This document shows, in pieces, positions 26,315 through 35,328 of a stretch of 51,963 nt of DNA (positions are counted from its first letter, which is position 1; every line of letters begins with the position of its first letter). Location: positions 1 through 51,963 of the forward strand of contig MGTJ01000061.1 in the NCBI GenBank assembly GCA_001799395.1. The letters run 5' to 3'. The notes under the pieces were generated by a model. It did no database searches. It was not told the origin of the DNA and was given only the letters and a program-made list of their open reading frames with translations. A program made the translations under genes and the position numbers. The stretch comes from Desulfobacterales bacterium RIFOXYA12_FULL_46_15. GTDB lineage: Bacteria > Desulfobacterota > Desulfobacteria > Desulfobacterales > Desulfobacteraceae.

Positions 26315-27397
26315 ATGGCTGATATGCTGAATGTACTTATTGCGGATGAAGACCCATGCCCGGCAAACCTTTTAAAAGAGGTGTGCGCCCTGATCGGCGG
26401 CATTCGCATCCTTGGGGTCGCCCGGTCCAGGGATATGCTGATTGCCAAGATCAACAGTGCGACTCCGGATCTCATACTCATAGATCCGACGTCCGGCCTG
26501 GGGGGGATCAAAACCATTGATTCCATAAAAAAAACAGATCCTGATCTGAATATCATTATCACCTATCATCCGGATCACCATGATTCGGATATCCTGATCA
26601 ATGCCCTTGAAATGGGGGTTTATGAATGCATTGAAAAGCCCCTGGATATAAAATCCAGGCAGTGTAATGAATTCAGGATACATCTTCTGACCATCACAGG
26701 GCTTTTGCTGAGCAGAAAAAGATTTTCAAACAAATCTTTGGCCCAAGGCTACAATAACAGATTCTTCATGCCTGGAAAGAACCCTGAGCCTGTAATAAAA
26801 AAAGCCTTATTCTCTTCAGACAAAGCCGAAATCGTGGTCATCGCATCCTCGACCGGCGGCCCTGAAATCCTGAGCCGGATTTTTTCCATTTTACCTGGCA
26901 CCCTTCAGGTTCCCATACTTCTGGTCCAGCATATCCCGGCAACCATGACCCGGTATTTTGCAAAAAGCCTGAACCAAAAATCGGAATTGAATATTTTTGA
27001 AGCAGCCCACGGGGATGAAATTCTTCCGGGAAAAGTGTATATTGCACCCGGCGGACAGCATATGACTGTATCAAAACCCGATGATAAGGGCAGGCGAATC
27101 ATCCGGTTAAACAGCACCCCTCCTGTGAACAGTGTCAGGCCTTCTGCCGATATCCTGTTTGAATCCATTGCCGAATCCTATAAAGGCCGGGTCCTTGCCG
27201 TTATCCTGACCGGCATGGGCGAGGACGGTAAAAAAGGCGTAGCTGCGATGAAATCAAAAAAATGCACTTGTATTTCCCAGACCCCGGAAACCTGTGTCGT
27301 GTACGGGATGCCCAGGGCTGTGGATGAAGCCGGTCTGTCCGATGAAAGTCTTGACCCCCTGGACATTACCCAGAAGATCGTTTTGATGGCGCAGTAA
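26315..27397 (+). CDS. cheB: CheB-type receptor methylesterase/deamidase
   Basis: Predicted 360-residue protein. The N-terminal receiver (5-125) has acidic residues D11/D13 and acceptor D57 in L-I-L-I-D-P-T-S-G-L-G-G, where the usual M-P is replaced by P-T-S. After a linker, the methylesterase domain (about 170-355) shows the catalytic triad: S179 in A-S-S-T-G-G, H206 in V-Q-H-I-P and D304 in G-M-G-E-D-G. The enzyme would remove methyl groups from the chemoreceptor under control of CheA phosphorylation. No cheR methyltransferase is present in the window, which is unusual for a cluster with cheB. The next gene begins only 4 bases after its stop. Confidence 0.94.
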   Translation: MADMLNVLIADEDPCPANLLKEVCALIGGIRILGVARSRDMLIAKINSATPDLILIDPTSGLGGIKTIDSIKKTDPDLNIIITYHPDHHDSDILINALEMGVYECIEKPLDIKSRQCNEFRIHLLTITGLLLSRKRFSNKSLAQGYNNRFFMPGKNPEPVIKKALFSSDKAEIVVIASSTGGPEILSRIFSILPGTLQVPILLVQHIPATMTRYFAKSLNQKSELNIFEAAHGDEILPGKVYIAPGGQHMTVSKPDDKGRRIIRLNSTPPVNSVRPSADILFESIAESYKGRVLAVILTGMGEDGKKGVAAMKSKKCTCISQTPETCVVYGMPRAVDEAGLSDESLDPLDITQKIVLMAQ

Positions 27398-27401
27398 ACC
27401 G

Positions 27402-29624
27402 ATGAGAACACCTATAGAAATTTTCCAGGCCCTGCCCATCCGCTTCAAGATGTTCTATACATATTCCGTGCTGTTTTCTGTCATGATCCTTTTTGGGGGC
27501 TTAAGCGTTTTTCTCAGCGTGGGCAACACCCTGGAACAGAAAATTGAAAGCGAATTGAGCAATGCCACGGAACGTATCCTCAACATGGTGAGAACAACAG
27601 CAAACGCTTCTGTAAAAAACTATCTGAGAGCAGTTGCCGAGAAAAATTATGAGATTGTTTCTCTTTATCACAAAGCCGTCCTTGATGGAGATTTCACTCA
27701 GGAAGAGGCCCAGTCAAAACTCAGGAAAATCCTGTCTGGCCAGAAAATAGGCAGGACAGGATATATCTATTGTCTGGATTCAAACGGAACTGCTGTAGTA
27801 CATCCCAACTCCAGTGTTGCAGGCCATAGTTTCACCCAGTTTGAATTCATCAGGGAACAGATGCAAAGAAAAGACGGATACCTTGAATATGAATGGAAAA
27901 ATCCGGAAGAAGATAATTCCCGGCCAAAAGCCCTTTATATGACCTATTTCGAGCCCTGGGACTGGATCATTTCCGTTTCCTCCTACAGGGAGGAATTCAG
28001 TGAGTTGATCAATATCTCCAATTTTAAAGACAGCATCATGTCTCTTAAATTCGGCAGATCCGGGTACTCCTATGTGATAGACAGCACTGGCCAGGTGATT
28101 GTCCATCCTTTCCTTTCGGGCAACCTGTATGACGCAAGGGATGCTGACGGCCAGTATCTGGTGCGGCACCAGTGCGAAACAAAGAACGGCAAGCTGATCT
28201 ATTCCTGGCGGAACCCAGGGGAGAAAATCCATAGGAAAAAGATAGTCATCTATAATTATATTCCTGAGTACGACTGGATCGTTGCATCCTCAGGATACCT
28301 TGAAGAGCTTTATGAGCCCCTGAAATCAGTGCGCAATATTTTTTTATTAATGTTTTTTGTCATCCTCATCCTGGTTATCCCTGCCACCCTGTTTATTGCA
28401 GGCGGGATTACAGGCTCCCTGAAACAATTGGAAAAACAGTTGATCCAAGGGGCGGACGGCGATTTTACAGGACGGATGTCGACCAGTGAAAGGGATTCAA
28501 ACGGAGCTGGAGATGAAATCAGGAAACTGGCAGTCTATTACAATAGTTTTATGGACCGCCTGGAGCAATATAAAAGAAAAATTGAGGCTGAGGCCAGTGA
28601 AAGGAAAATAGCAGCAGAATCTCTTAAAAAAAGCGAGGAAAAATACCGTACTATCCTGGAAAACATTGAGGATGGTTATTTTGAAATTGATAACCAGGAT
28701 AGGTTTGTTTTTTTCAATAGTTCCATGATGCGCATTACAGGCTTTTCAGATGAAGATCTTAAAACTCTCACGAGGGAAGGTATTTCCGCTCCAAAAGGAG
28801 CAGACCGCATCAGAAAAGTTTTTTTACGTTTATGGGAGACTACCGAAGCATGCAGGGCAATGGAATGGACAATACTGAAAAATGACGGAACCTTCTGCCA
28901 CACCGAAACATCCTTGTCCGTCATACCTGATTCCCAGGGCAGGATTGTCGGTATCAGAGGAGTTATGCGGGATGTGACGGAAAAACACGAAGCCAAGCGA
29001 CTGGAACAGGAAATCATTGATATCAGCGAGCGTGAGCGGATGCAGATAGGCCAGTACCTTCATGATGATCTTTCCTCACACCTTCTGGGAATCGAAGTCA
29101 TGCATTCACTTCTGGAAAAGAAATTGACCAGGCTCGGGTATGCAGAGCTTGTTTCCGTGGGAAAGATACGCGGGCTCGTCTTGGAAGCCATTGACAAGAT
29201 TGGCCGTATTTCAAGAGGGTTGTGCCCGGTCAACATAGTCGAACAGGGGCTGGAATTCGCTTTGCGTGAGCTCTGCTATGACATAGAGAAGATCTATAAT
29301 GTGGCCTGCATCCTGAACAGCGGCGGCTACCAGTTCCGGAAGGATGACAGGGCTGCCGTGCATATATATTATATCGCAAGGGAGGCTGCGTTCAACGCAG
29401 TTAAACACGGCCTGGCTGATACAATAAGGCTGAACCTGGAAAAGCGTGGTAACAGGACAAGGCTTGAAATCAGGGACAATGGCAGCGGCCTGCCTGAGAA
29501 CATAGTGCCAAAGGGTATGGGGCTTCGCATCATGCAGTACAGGGCAAGGAGAATAGGCGCGATTCTTGAAGCCAGGGGGTCAAAGGATTCCGGGTCTGTT
29601 ATTTCGTTAACCTTTAATGATTAA
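27402..29624 (+). CDS. Sensor histidine kinase: double Cache-HAMP-PAS-HisKA_3-HATPase
   Basis: Predicted 740-residue membrane kinase. A membrane segment lies at about 18-40. Two tandem Cache modules share internal similarity: residues 112-195 with G-R-T-G-Y-I-Y and 217-300 with G-R-S-G-Y-S-Y-V, each followed by a D-W-I-(I/V)-(S/A)-(V/S)-S motif. The second membrane segment (about 313-335) leads to HAMP, PAS (413-530), a NarL-type HisKA_3 with H554 in Y-L-H-D-D-L-S-S-H-L, and HATPase (647-738). Cache domains usually bind small metabolites such as carboxylates or amino acids. The gene starts 4 bases after cheB and is followed within 11 bases by a LuxR-type regulator, its likely partner. Confidence 0.93.
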   Translation: MRTPIEIFQALPIRFKMFYTYSVLFSVMILFGGLSVFLSVGNTLEQKIESELSNATERILNMVRTTANASVKNYLRAVAEKNYEIVSLYHKAVLDGDFTQEEAQSKLRKILSGQKIGRTGYIYCLDSNGTAVVHPNSSVAGHSFTQFEFIREQMQRKDGYLEYEWKNPEEDNSRPKALYMTYFEPWDWIISVSSYREEFSELINISNFKDSIMSLKFGRSGYSYVIDSTGQVIVHPFLSGNLYDARDADGQYLVRHQCETKNGKLIYSWRNPGEKIHRKKIVIYNYIPEYDWIVASSGYLEELYEPLKSVRNIFLLMFFVILILVIPATLFIAGGITGSLKQLEKQLIQGADGDFTGRMSTSERDSNGAGDEIRKLAVYYNSFMDRLEQYKRKIEAEASERKIAAESLKKSEEKYRTILENIEDGYFEIDNQDRFVFFNSSMMRITGFSDEDLKTLTREGISAPKGADRIRKVFLRLWETTEACRAMEWTILKNDGTFCHTETSLSVIPDSQGRIVGIRGVMRDVTEKHEAKRLEQEIIDISERERMQIGQYLHDDLSSHLLGIEVMHSLLEKKLTRLGYAELVSVGKIRGLVLEAIDKIGRISRGLCPVNIVEQGLEFALRELCYDIEKIYNVACILNSGGYQFRKDDRAAVHIYYIAREAAFNAVKHGLADTIRLNLEKRGNRTRLEIRDNGSGLPENIVPKGMGLRIMQYRARRIGAILEARGSKDSGSVISLTFND

Positions 29625-29635
29625 AGGAATGGCAT

Positions 29636-30319
29636 ATGTATCACTCGACAGGGAAAATAAAAAAAACCAGCAAGATACTCATTGTTGAGGACCACCCCAT
29701 ATTCCGCATGGGGCTTGCCGACCTTATCAATGACGAGGAAGACCTGGAAGTCTGCGGTACGGCAGAAGATGTGGACAGCGCAGTCCGGGCTGTCGAAACC
29801 CTCTTGCCTGACATGGTTGTGATTGATCTTTCCCTGAAGAAGAGCAACGGGTTTGATCTGCTCAGGCTCCTCGCCAGGCAAAACAGAGCCTTGCCCTTGC
29901 TGGTGCTTTCCATGCATGACGAAGAGGTCCATGCCGAACGCTGCCTTCATGAAGGGGCCAGGGGCTATATCAACAAGAAAGAGGCTTCAGGCTCAGTGAT
30001 CAAGGCCATCCGCCATATACTCAAGGGGAATATCTTCCTCAGCCGTTCCATGACTGAATCCGTCCTTAACAAGTTCAGGCTCGAGCCGGATCTTCCCTAT
30101 GCATCACCAGTGCAGAAGCTCAGCCACCGTGAACTCCAGGTATTTTATTCCATAGGCAAGGGAAAAAGCTCCAGAGCAATTGCCAGGGAATTGAATGTCA
30201 GTACAAAAACCATAGGCACCCACAAAGAAAGGATAAAGGAAAAACTTCTTTTGGGGAGTGCAGCTGAGCTGGTACGCTTTGCCATTCTCTGGGTCGAAAA
30301 AGAGGGCCAGATGGAATAA
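29636..30319 (+). CDS. NarL/LuxR-family response regulator
   Basis: Predicted 227-residue regulator. The receiver (13-130) has acidic residues in V-E-D-H-P, acceptor aspartate in D-M-V-V-I-D-L-S-L-K and lysine in Y-I-N-K-K-E. The C-terminal LuxR-type helix-turn-helix (about 160-222) has L-S-H-R-E-L-Q-V, R-A-I-A-R-E-L-N-V-S-T-K-T-I-G-T-H and A-E-L-V-R-F-A. Together with the preceding HisKA_3 kinase it forms a standard NarL-type pair. The next gene, after a 238-base gap, is a permease followed by an acyl-CoA synthetase; these are candidate targets. An inverted repeat in that gap (30410-30430) is a possible binding site. Confidence 0.94.
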   Translation: MYHSTGKIKKTSKILIVEDHPIFRMGLADLINDEEDLEVCGTAEDVDSAVRAVETLLPDMVVIDLSLKKSNGFDLLRLLARQNRALPLLVLSMHDEEVHAERCLHEGARGYINKKEASGSVIKAIRHILKGNIFLSRSMTESVLNKFRLEPDLPYASPVQKLSHRELQVFYSIGKGKSSRAIARELNVSTKTIGTHKERIKEKLLLGSAAELVRFAILWVEKEGQME

Positions 30320-30409
30320 AGAGGTATTTCACCTATAGGCTGTCCGGGTTTTTCCCCTTTGTTTTTTTCATCCTTTTACATTCTTTAAAATCAGTTGAGT
30401 GAGTATTTA

Positions 30410-30430
30410 CACATAGAAAGATTATATGTG
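30410..30430. promoter_or_regulatory. Inverted repeat upstream of the permease gene, possible operator
   Basis: The arms CACATA (30410-30415) and TATGTG (30425-30430) are perfect inverted repeats separated by 9 bases, giving a 21-base dyad about 130 bases before the permease start. LuxR/NarL-type regulators commonly bind such short dyads. It lies just after the NarL-type regulator gene. No strong -35/-10 pair could be fixed. It is short enough to arise by chance. Confidence 0.3.
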
Positions 30431-30557
30431 AATATCCGAATTGAAAAGCCAAAGCTGCATACCCTTTTCTCCTGATGTTCATGGACGGGGGGCTTAATTT
30501 AAAATGCATACAGGCTTTTAGGCAGCTTTATTACACTCAATTAAAAGGAGGAATAGC

Positions 30558-31925
30558 ATGGCAATTAATCGTGATCCAGGCCAGGTTCAACCCGGGATAA
30601 AATGGTGGCGTTTTACCGCACGCATCCCAGGGGTACATATTGGGTTTTCCTGGCCGGAAATCATCCAGGGCGGACTTTTAACCACGGCAACAGCCGGGGT
30701 AGTGGCAGGTCTTTGCATGAAATATTTCAATGTCCCTTTTGAAGTGGCCTGGTCGGTAATGTTTGTACAGTTGCTATGGCTTGTGGCTCAGCCTCTTCTT
30801 TTCGGAGAGCCCTACGCACCTGGCTGGATTACACCGGCCCTTCCTCTTGTCATGGGTTTTCTTGCTCAATTCACTGCCGGCCCTGCTGCTGTTCAGGCAA
30901 TGACAGCGGTCACCATATGGGTGTCTGCTATATTCTTGTTTTTTGCCGTCACAGGCCTTGGCTCCCGCTTTTTTAAATGGGTTCCTGTGGAGCTGAGGGC
31001 CGCGATTATTTTTGGAGGTGCGATTTCCGCATTTAATACTGAATTTGCAAGGCTTGAAAAAATGCCCTACACCCTTCCCATTGTCTGGGGTGTGGTCTTT
31101 TTATTGATGTTTTCCGTTTGGTTTTCCAAAGCCAAGGACAAGATCAGGCTGTTCAAGTTGATGGCAAGCATGGCCATGCTGGTGGGATTTCTTACAGCAG
31201 CGGTAGTCGGCCCCTTATTTGGAGAGCTTTCTTTTGATATCAAGATGGGTTTCTACCTTCCTGAGTTTGGGGCTTATTTTTCGGCTGTTTCCCCGTTCTG
31301 TGTAGGCTGGCCTAGCCTTGACATGTATATCAAGGCATTTCCCCTGGCCATCATGGTTTATATTTTCGTTTTCGGAGACATAGTGCTTGCCAATACTCTT
31401 ATCGAGCAGGCAGGAGAAGTCCGCAAGGATGAGAAAATTGAAATCGACAATACAAGGACACACTTTACCCTGTTTTTTAAGAATATAGGCCATCTGCTCC
31501 TGGCAGGCCCCTTTATCCCGCTGCACGGGCCCATGTGGACAGGTGTCCATGTCTTCCTGGTCGAACGTTACAAATCCGGCCGTAAAAATATGGATTCCAT
31601 ATTCACAGGGATTTTCAACTGGTACTGGCCTGCCTTTCTGCTCGCTCTTCTGGTTCCTGTGGTTACATTCATGAAGCCTCTTTTGCCTGTAGCCCTCTCC
31701 ATCACATTGATCCTCACCGGATTTGCCTGCGCCTACGTCGCAATTTCCCTTGTCAAAACACCTGCAAGCCAGGGATATGCATTTTTTGTGGGCATGGCTA
31801 TAGCCAAGTTCGGACCGGCCTGGGGCTTAGGTATAGGAATAGGACTCTATCTTCTTCTTCTGCTCAAGGAATTTCCGCCTTTTGGCGCGAAACAGGCTGA
31901 GGTGCAAGGGAATTCAGAAGCTTGA
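30558..31925 (+). CDS. Multi-pass membrane transporter, NCS2/SulP-like fold suspected
   Basis: Predicted 455-residue protein with about 12-13 hydrophobic helices and short polar ends. The N-terminal segment (W-W-R-F-T-A-R-I-P-G) is followed by helices with small residues and prolines. A patch near residues 270-290 (V-F-G-D-I-V-L-A-N-T-L-I-E) recalls the substrate-site helix of NCS2 (xanthine/uracil) permeases. I cannot name the family with confidence. A perfect AAAGGAGG precedes ATG 30558. The downstream gene (acyl-CoA synthetase) lies 36 bases on and the upstream pair is a Cache kinase with a LuxR regulator. This setting suggests uptake of a carboxylic acid that is then activated with CoA; that function is inferred. 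Confidence 0.75.
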   Translation: MAINRDPGQVQPGIKWWRFTARIPGVHIGFSWPEIIQGGLLTTATAGVVAGLCMKYFNVPFEVAWSVMFVQLLWLVAQPLLFGEPYAPGWITPALPLVMGFLAQFTAGPAAVQAMTAVTIWVSAIFLFFAVTGLGSRFFKWVPVELRAAIIFGGAISAFNTEFARLEKMPYTLPIVWGVVFLLMFSVWFSKAKDKIRLFKLMASMAMLVGFLTAAVVGPLFGELSFDIKMGFYLPEFGAYFSAVSPFCVGWPSLDMYIKAFPLAIMVYIFVFGDIVLANTLIEQAGEVRKDEKIEIDNTRTHFTLFFKNIGHLLLAGPFIPLHGPMWTGVHVFLVERYKSGRKNMDSIFTGIFNWYWPAFLLALLVPVVTFMKPLLPVALSITLILTGFACAYVAISLVKTPASQGYAFFVGMAIAKFGPAWGLGIGIGLYLLLLLKEFPPFGAKQAEVQGNSEA

Positions 31926-31961
31926 AAATTTATGGCAATTGCTAAACAAGGAGTGAGAAAG

Positions 31962-33560
31962 ATGAACTTTTCTTCAGTAAATTTTGAAAATTTGACCCCT
32001 GTCAACTTCGTCAAGAGGAGCGCGGCAGTTTATCCGGACAAAGCTGCTGTTGTAAACGGTTCGAAGATATACAGCTACAGGATGTTTTTTTTGCGTATCA
32101 ACAGGCTGGCAAGCGCATTGAAAAAGATCGGTATCGGCAAAGGCGACAAAGTGGCTTTTATTGCACCCAATATTCCTCCCATGCTTGAGGCCCATTTTGC
32201 TGTACCCATGATAGGTGCTGTCCTCGTGACTATCAATATCAGGCTCTCTCCCGGCGAGGTAGCTTTTATACTTAAACATTCGGATGCCAGGGTCTGTTTT
32301 GTGGATAATGAATTCGCAGGGCTTGTCAAGCCTGTCCTGTCAGATCTGCCGGATGTCAGGAAATTCATCAATATTTGTGATGTGGACGATGGCCGGCCCC
32401 TCGAGGGCCAGGACTATGAATCCTTTCTTGAAACAGGCTCGCCGGCCGAGATGGACATTGATATTGACAGTGAGCTTGATGTTGCGGCAATCAACTACAC
32501 CAGCGGTACCACAGGAGAGCCCAAGGGCGTGATGTACCACCACAGGGGAGCTTATCTGAACAGCCTGGGGGACTGCCTGGAAATGAAGCTTTCCAGCGAT
32601 TCGGTATACTTGTGGACCCTTCCCATGTTTCATTGCAACGGATGGTGTTTTCCCTGGGCTGTCACTGCTGCCGGAGGAGTGCACGTCTGTTTGAGAAAAG
32701 TGGAGCCCGGCGAGATATTCGCCCTGATAGAAAGGGAAAATGTCTCCCACATGTGTGCCGCACCCGTTGTCCTTATTGCCATGGCCAACCATCCGGGGGC
32801 AAAGGAGATCAAGCTGAAGCGCACACTCGAAATAGCTACGGGCGGAGCGCCTCCGTCACCCACTATCCTGGGGCAGATGGAGGCTATGGGCGCAAATGTC
32901 ACTCATGTCTACGGTCTGACTGAAGTTTACGGGCCTTATACCATATGTGCCTGGCAAAAGGAGTGGAACAGTCTTCCTTCTGAAAAACGGGCAGTTCTCA
33001 AGTCCAGGCAGGGGGTTGCCTATACTGTTTGCCAGTTCCTTGATGTAAAGGACACAAACACCATGGAATCCGTGCCAAGGGATGGCAGGACCATAGGTGA
33101 GGTGGTGATGCGCGGCAACGTCGTGATGCAGGGCTATTACAAGGACCGGGCAGCAACGTCCAGAGCCTTTGACAACGGCTGGTTCCATTCAGGGGATCTT
33201 GCTGTCGTACACCCTGATAATTACATACAGATCATGGACAGGCAGAAGGATATCATCATCTCTGGGGGTGAAAACATCTCCACAGTAGAGATAGAAAATG
33301 TCCTTTACCGCCATCCTGATGTGATGGAGGTGGCAGTTGTGTCCATGCCTCATGAAAAATGGGGGGAAGTGCCCAAGGCTTTTATAACGCCTATGCCGGG
33401 TACCAGTCCTGATGCAGAAGAAATCATAGCCTTTTGCAGGGAAAATCTGGCCAGGTTCAAGGCTCCCAAGGCAGTGGAGTTTATAACCCTCCCGAAGACG
33501 TCCACAGGGAAAATCCAGAAATATATTCTCAGGAAAAGAGCATGGAACCAGGAAAGCTGA
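31962..33560 (+). CDS. AMP-forming acyl-CoA synthetase (fatty/aryl acid CoA ligase)
   Basis: Predicted 532-residue adenylate-forming ligase that would convert a carboxylic acid, ATP and CoA to acyl-CoA, AMP and PPi. Motifs in order: P-loop-like Y-T-S-G-T-T-G-E-P-K-G, then L-P-M-F-H-C-N-G-W, G-G-A-P-P-S and Y-G-L-T-E-V-Y-G, then W-F-H-S-G-D-L and D-R-Q-K-D-I-I-I-S-G-G-E-N-I-S. The C-terminal catalytic lysine lies in P-K-T-S-T-G-K-I-Q-K. The sequence feel is that of the AlkK/DmdB-like group of medium-chain or methylmercaptopropionate-type ligases. The start is ATG 31962 with AAGGAG at 31948-31953; ATG 31932 lacks a ribosome binding site. The substrate is not decided by sequence. Confidence 0.9.
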   Translation: MNFSSVNFENLTPVNFVKRSAAVYPDKAAVVNGSKIYSYRMFFLRINRLASALKKIGIGKGDKVAFIAPNIPPMLEAHFAVPMIGAVLVTINIRLSPGEVAFILKHSDARVCFVDNEFAGLVKPVLSDLPDVRKFINICDVDDGRPLEGQDYESFLETGSPAEMDIDIDSELDVAAINYTSGTTGEPKGVMYHHRGAYLNSLGDCLEMKLSSDSVYLWTLPMFHCNGWCFPWAVTAAGGVHVCLRKVEPGEIFALIERENVSHMCAAPVVLIAMANHPGAKEIKLKRTLEIATGGAPPSPTILGQMEAMGANVTHVYGLTEVYGPYTICAWQKEWNSLPSEKRAVLKSRQGVAYTVCQFLDVKDTNTMESVPRDGRTIGEVVMRGNVVMQGYYKDRAATSRAFDNGWFHSGDLAVVHPDNYIQIMDRQKDIIISGGENISTVEIENVLYRHPDVMEVAVVSMPHEKWGEVPKAFITPMPGTSPDAEEIIAFCRENLARFKAPKAVEFITLPKTSTGKIQKYILRKRAWNQES

Positions 33561-33579
33561 GGAGAGCAGAAACCAGATA

Positions 33580-35319
33580 TTATCTTTTTTTTAAAAGAAA
33601 ATGGGGAATGAATCTTGGGTCTGTCTTGCCGGGATCAACCCTGCTGTATTCGGTTTCAAGCTCTTTTATGAGATCACTTAAAATTCCTTTGAATTCTTTT
33701 CCCATATCTGCCTCATTCATCCCGGTTGTCTCGGTGATCCAGATGAGAAGATCATTTAATTGAATCCGGCCTGGTTTTTCAGAATCAGGTGTTGAAAAAA
33801 GGGCGGCAAAAAATTTTTTAAATACCCGGGTGTCGATAGGTCTCAGATCCGGCAAAAGTTTCAGGCGGCTCTTGGCCCACAGGGTCAGGATCAGGGTTTT
33901 ATAGGTGAGGATGCCTTCTTCAAAGGAGGAGGCATCAACATTAAATTTTGCCAGAACCGTATCCAGAGCAATGATTTCATCCAGGAGCCGGCCGGTCCGG
34001 GTGATATCCGGGATGGTTTTGAAATTTCTGTAGAGTTGCCCTGTCGCATAATTGTCATGAAAGAGGGGCCGGTCCAGAAAGAGGCCGCCCACAACCCCGA
34101 GATAGATCTCTCCAAGAAAACTCAAGGGAAGGTTTTTCTCTCTGATAAAGCTTTGTTGAAACCATTTGGCGGCTTTTGTTTTCAGAACAATGCAGGCCCT
34201 TGAACCAGTTCTGAAGATATCTTCAAGATAATATTCCAGGATGATATCCCTTGCCGGTTCAGGTTTCAGATTGCCCTTAAGGATCACTTCAAGCCCGAGG
34301 TTGATAAAATCCCGGGCTTTTAATACTGCTTTTTCAAGGTCTTCTTTTTCCCTGAGTCTGATCCTGTCCGCAGAAATGATTTTATTGATCAGGGCTGCAA
34401 GTTCCGATTCCAATTGAAGGGAAAATTCCGGCTCCATGAGTTTCATGGCAGCGACAAACAGGTCGTCTCCTTCAATAAAAGTTGAAAAATATTGGGGCGG
34501 AAAAGGAATTTCCGGATCAAAGGAGTAGTGTTTAAGGGATGGGGCCTTAGGACGTTTACGAAGCGCAGATAATTTTGTCGGCTGGTAAATACCGATGGCC
34601 TCATGGGGGGGTAAAACTCCTTTTTCCGCAAGCCTCAGATTTTTCAGGCGATACTCTTCTTCTTCGGCTTCAGCCGTTAAAAAGGCACTGGTTTCCAGCA
34701 AAAGCCCGTGGAATACGGATAAATCCATTTCCGCCAGTTTCCTGAGCATTTTTTCAATCAGTTCTTTTGCTTCTTCATCGGTTTCGGGAAAAAGGGGCTC
34801 ATCCTGGAGAAAGATTTTTGCCCGGTCCGGGAACCTGAAATAGAATTTGTCATCCAGGGTGATATAATCGTCAAAATCTTCCGGCGGCACCTCATCATGT
34901 TCCCGGATGAAAATCTCCATGTATTTGAAAAGATAAAATTCGAAAAATTCAGGTTTTTCCTTTATAACCCAGCGCAAAAGCCTTTCAGGGTCAGCCTGGA
35001 ACAATACATCAAAGGTTTTGGTCATCATGGCAGTGCTCATCCGGTCATTGTCCCAGACTTCCACATCCAGGATATATTCCCACTGGTCTGACCGGGCCAT
35101 GGACAGGACCGGGATAAAATCATAGGGCCCGATTTTGTGCATGAGATAATAGAGATCCTGGTCCGGGAAAGACTGGATCAGGGTGGCGGGTGACGGTGCC
35201 GAAAGGATCATGTCCAGAGCTTTCTCAGGGTCGCTGGTGAGGATGCCGTGACGCTGGGTCCTAAGTTTTAATTCTCTTTTCTGAATATTGGCCAGTTGAT
35301 AATCCGTGGTTTGATCCAT
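33580..35319 (-). CDS. DUF6178-like conserved protein
   Basis: Predicted 579-residue soluble protein, with no signal or membrane segment, rich in Phe, Leu and charged residues. It shows features I associate with DUF6178, a family found mainly in deltaproteobacteria: an early L-I-x-S-F-P-D-Q-D-L-Y-Y-L segment, I-G-P-Y-D-F-I-P-V-L-S, then W-E-Y-I-L-D-V-E-V-W-D-x-D-R-M. Function is unknown. It is followed 9 bases downstream by the radical SAM gene's upstream end only in the genomic sense: on the minus strand the radical SAM gene (35329-37026) comes first and this gene second, so they probably share a transcript. It converges with the acyl-CoA synthetase (19-base gap). Confidence 0.7.
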   Translation of the reverse strand: MDQTTDYQLANIQKRELKLRTQRHGILTSDPEKALDMILSAPSPATLIQSFPDQDLYYLMHKIGPYDFIPVLSMARSDQWEYILDVEVWDNDRMSTAMMTKTFDVLFQADPERLLRWVIKEKPEFFEFYLFKYMEIFIREHDEVPPEDFDDYITLDDKFYFRFPDRAKIFLQDEPLFPETDEEAKELIEKMLRKLAEMDLSVFHGLLLETSAFLTAEAEEEEYRLKNLRLAEKGVLPPHEAIGIYQPTKLSALRKRPKAPSLKHYSFDPEIPFPPQYFSTFIEGDDLFVAAMKLMEPEFSLQLESELAALINKIISADRIRLREKEDLEKAVLKARDFINLGLEVILKGNLKPEPARDIILEYYLEDIFRTGSRACIVLKTKAAKWFQQSFIREKNLPLSFLGEIYLGVVGGLFLDRPLFHDNYATGQLYRNFKTIPDITRTGRLLDEIIALDTVLAKFNVDASSFEEGILTYKTLILTLWAKSRLKLLPDLRPIDTRVFKKFFAALFSTPDSEKPGRIQLNDLLIWITETTGMNEADMGKEFKGILSDLIKELETEYSRVDPGKTDPRFIPHFLLKKR

Positions 35320-35328
35320 TTTATGTCC

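Noticed and set aside
26315-27397. CheB receiver as degenerate and non-phosphorylatable
   Set aside because: The usual M-P after the acceptor is missing, but D57, the acidic pair (D11, D13) and a lysine in E-K-P-L are all present, so phosphorylation remains possible.
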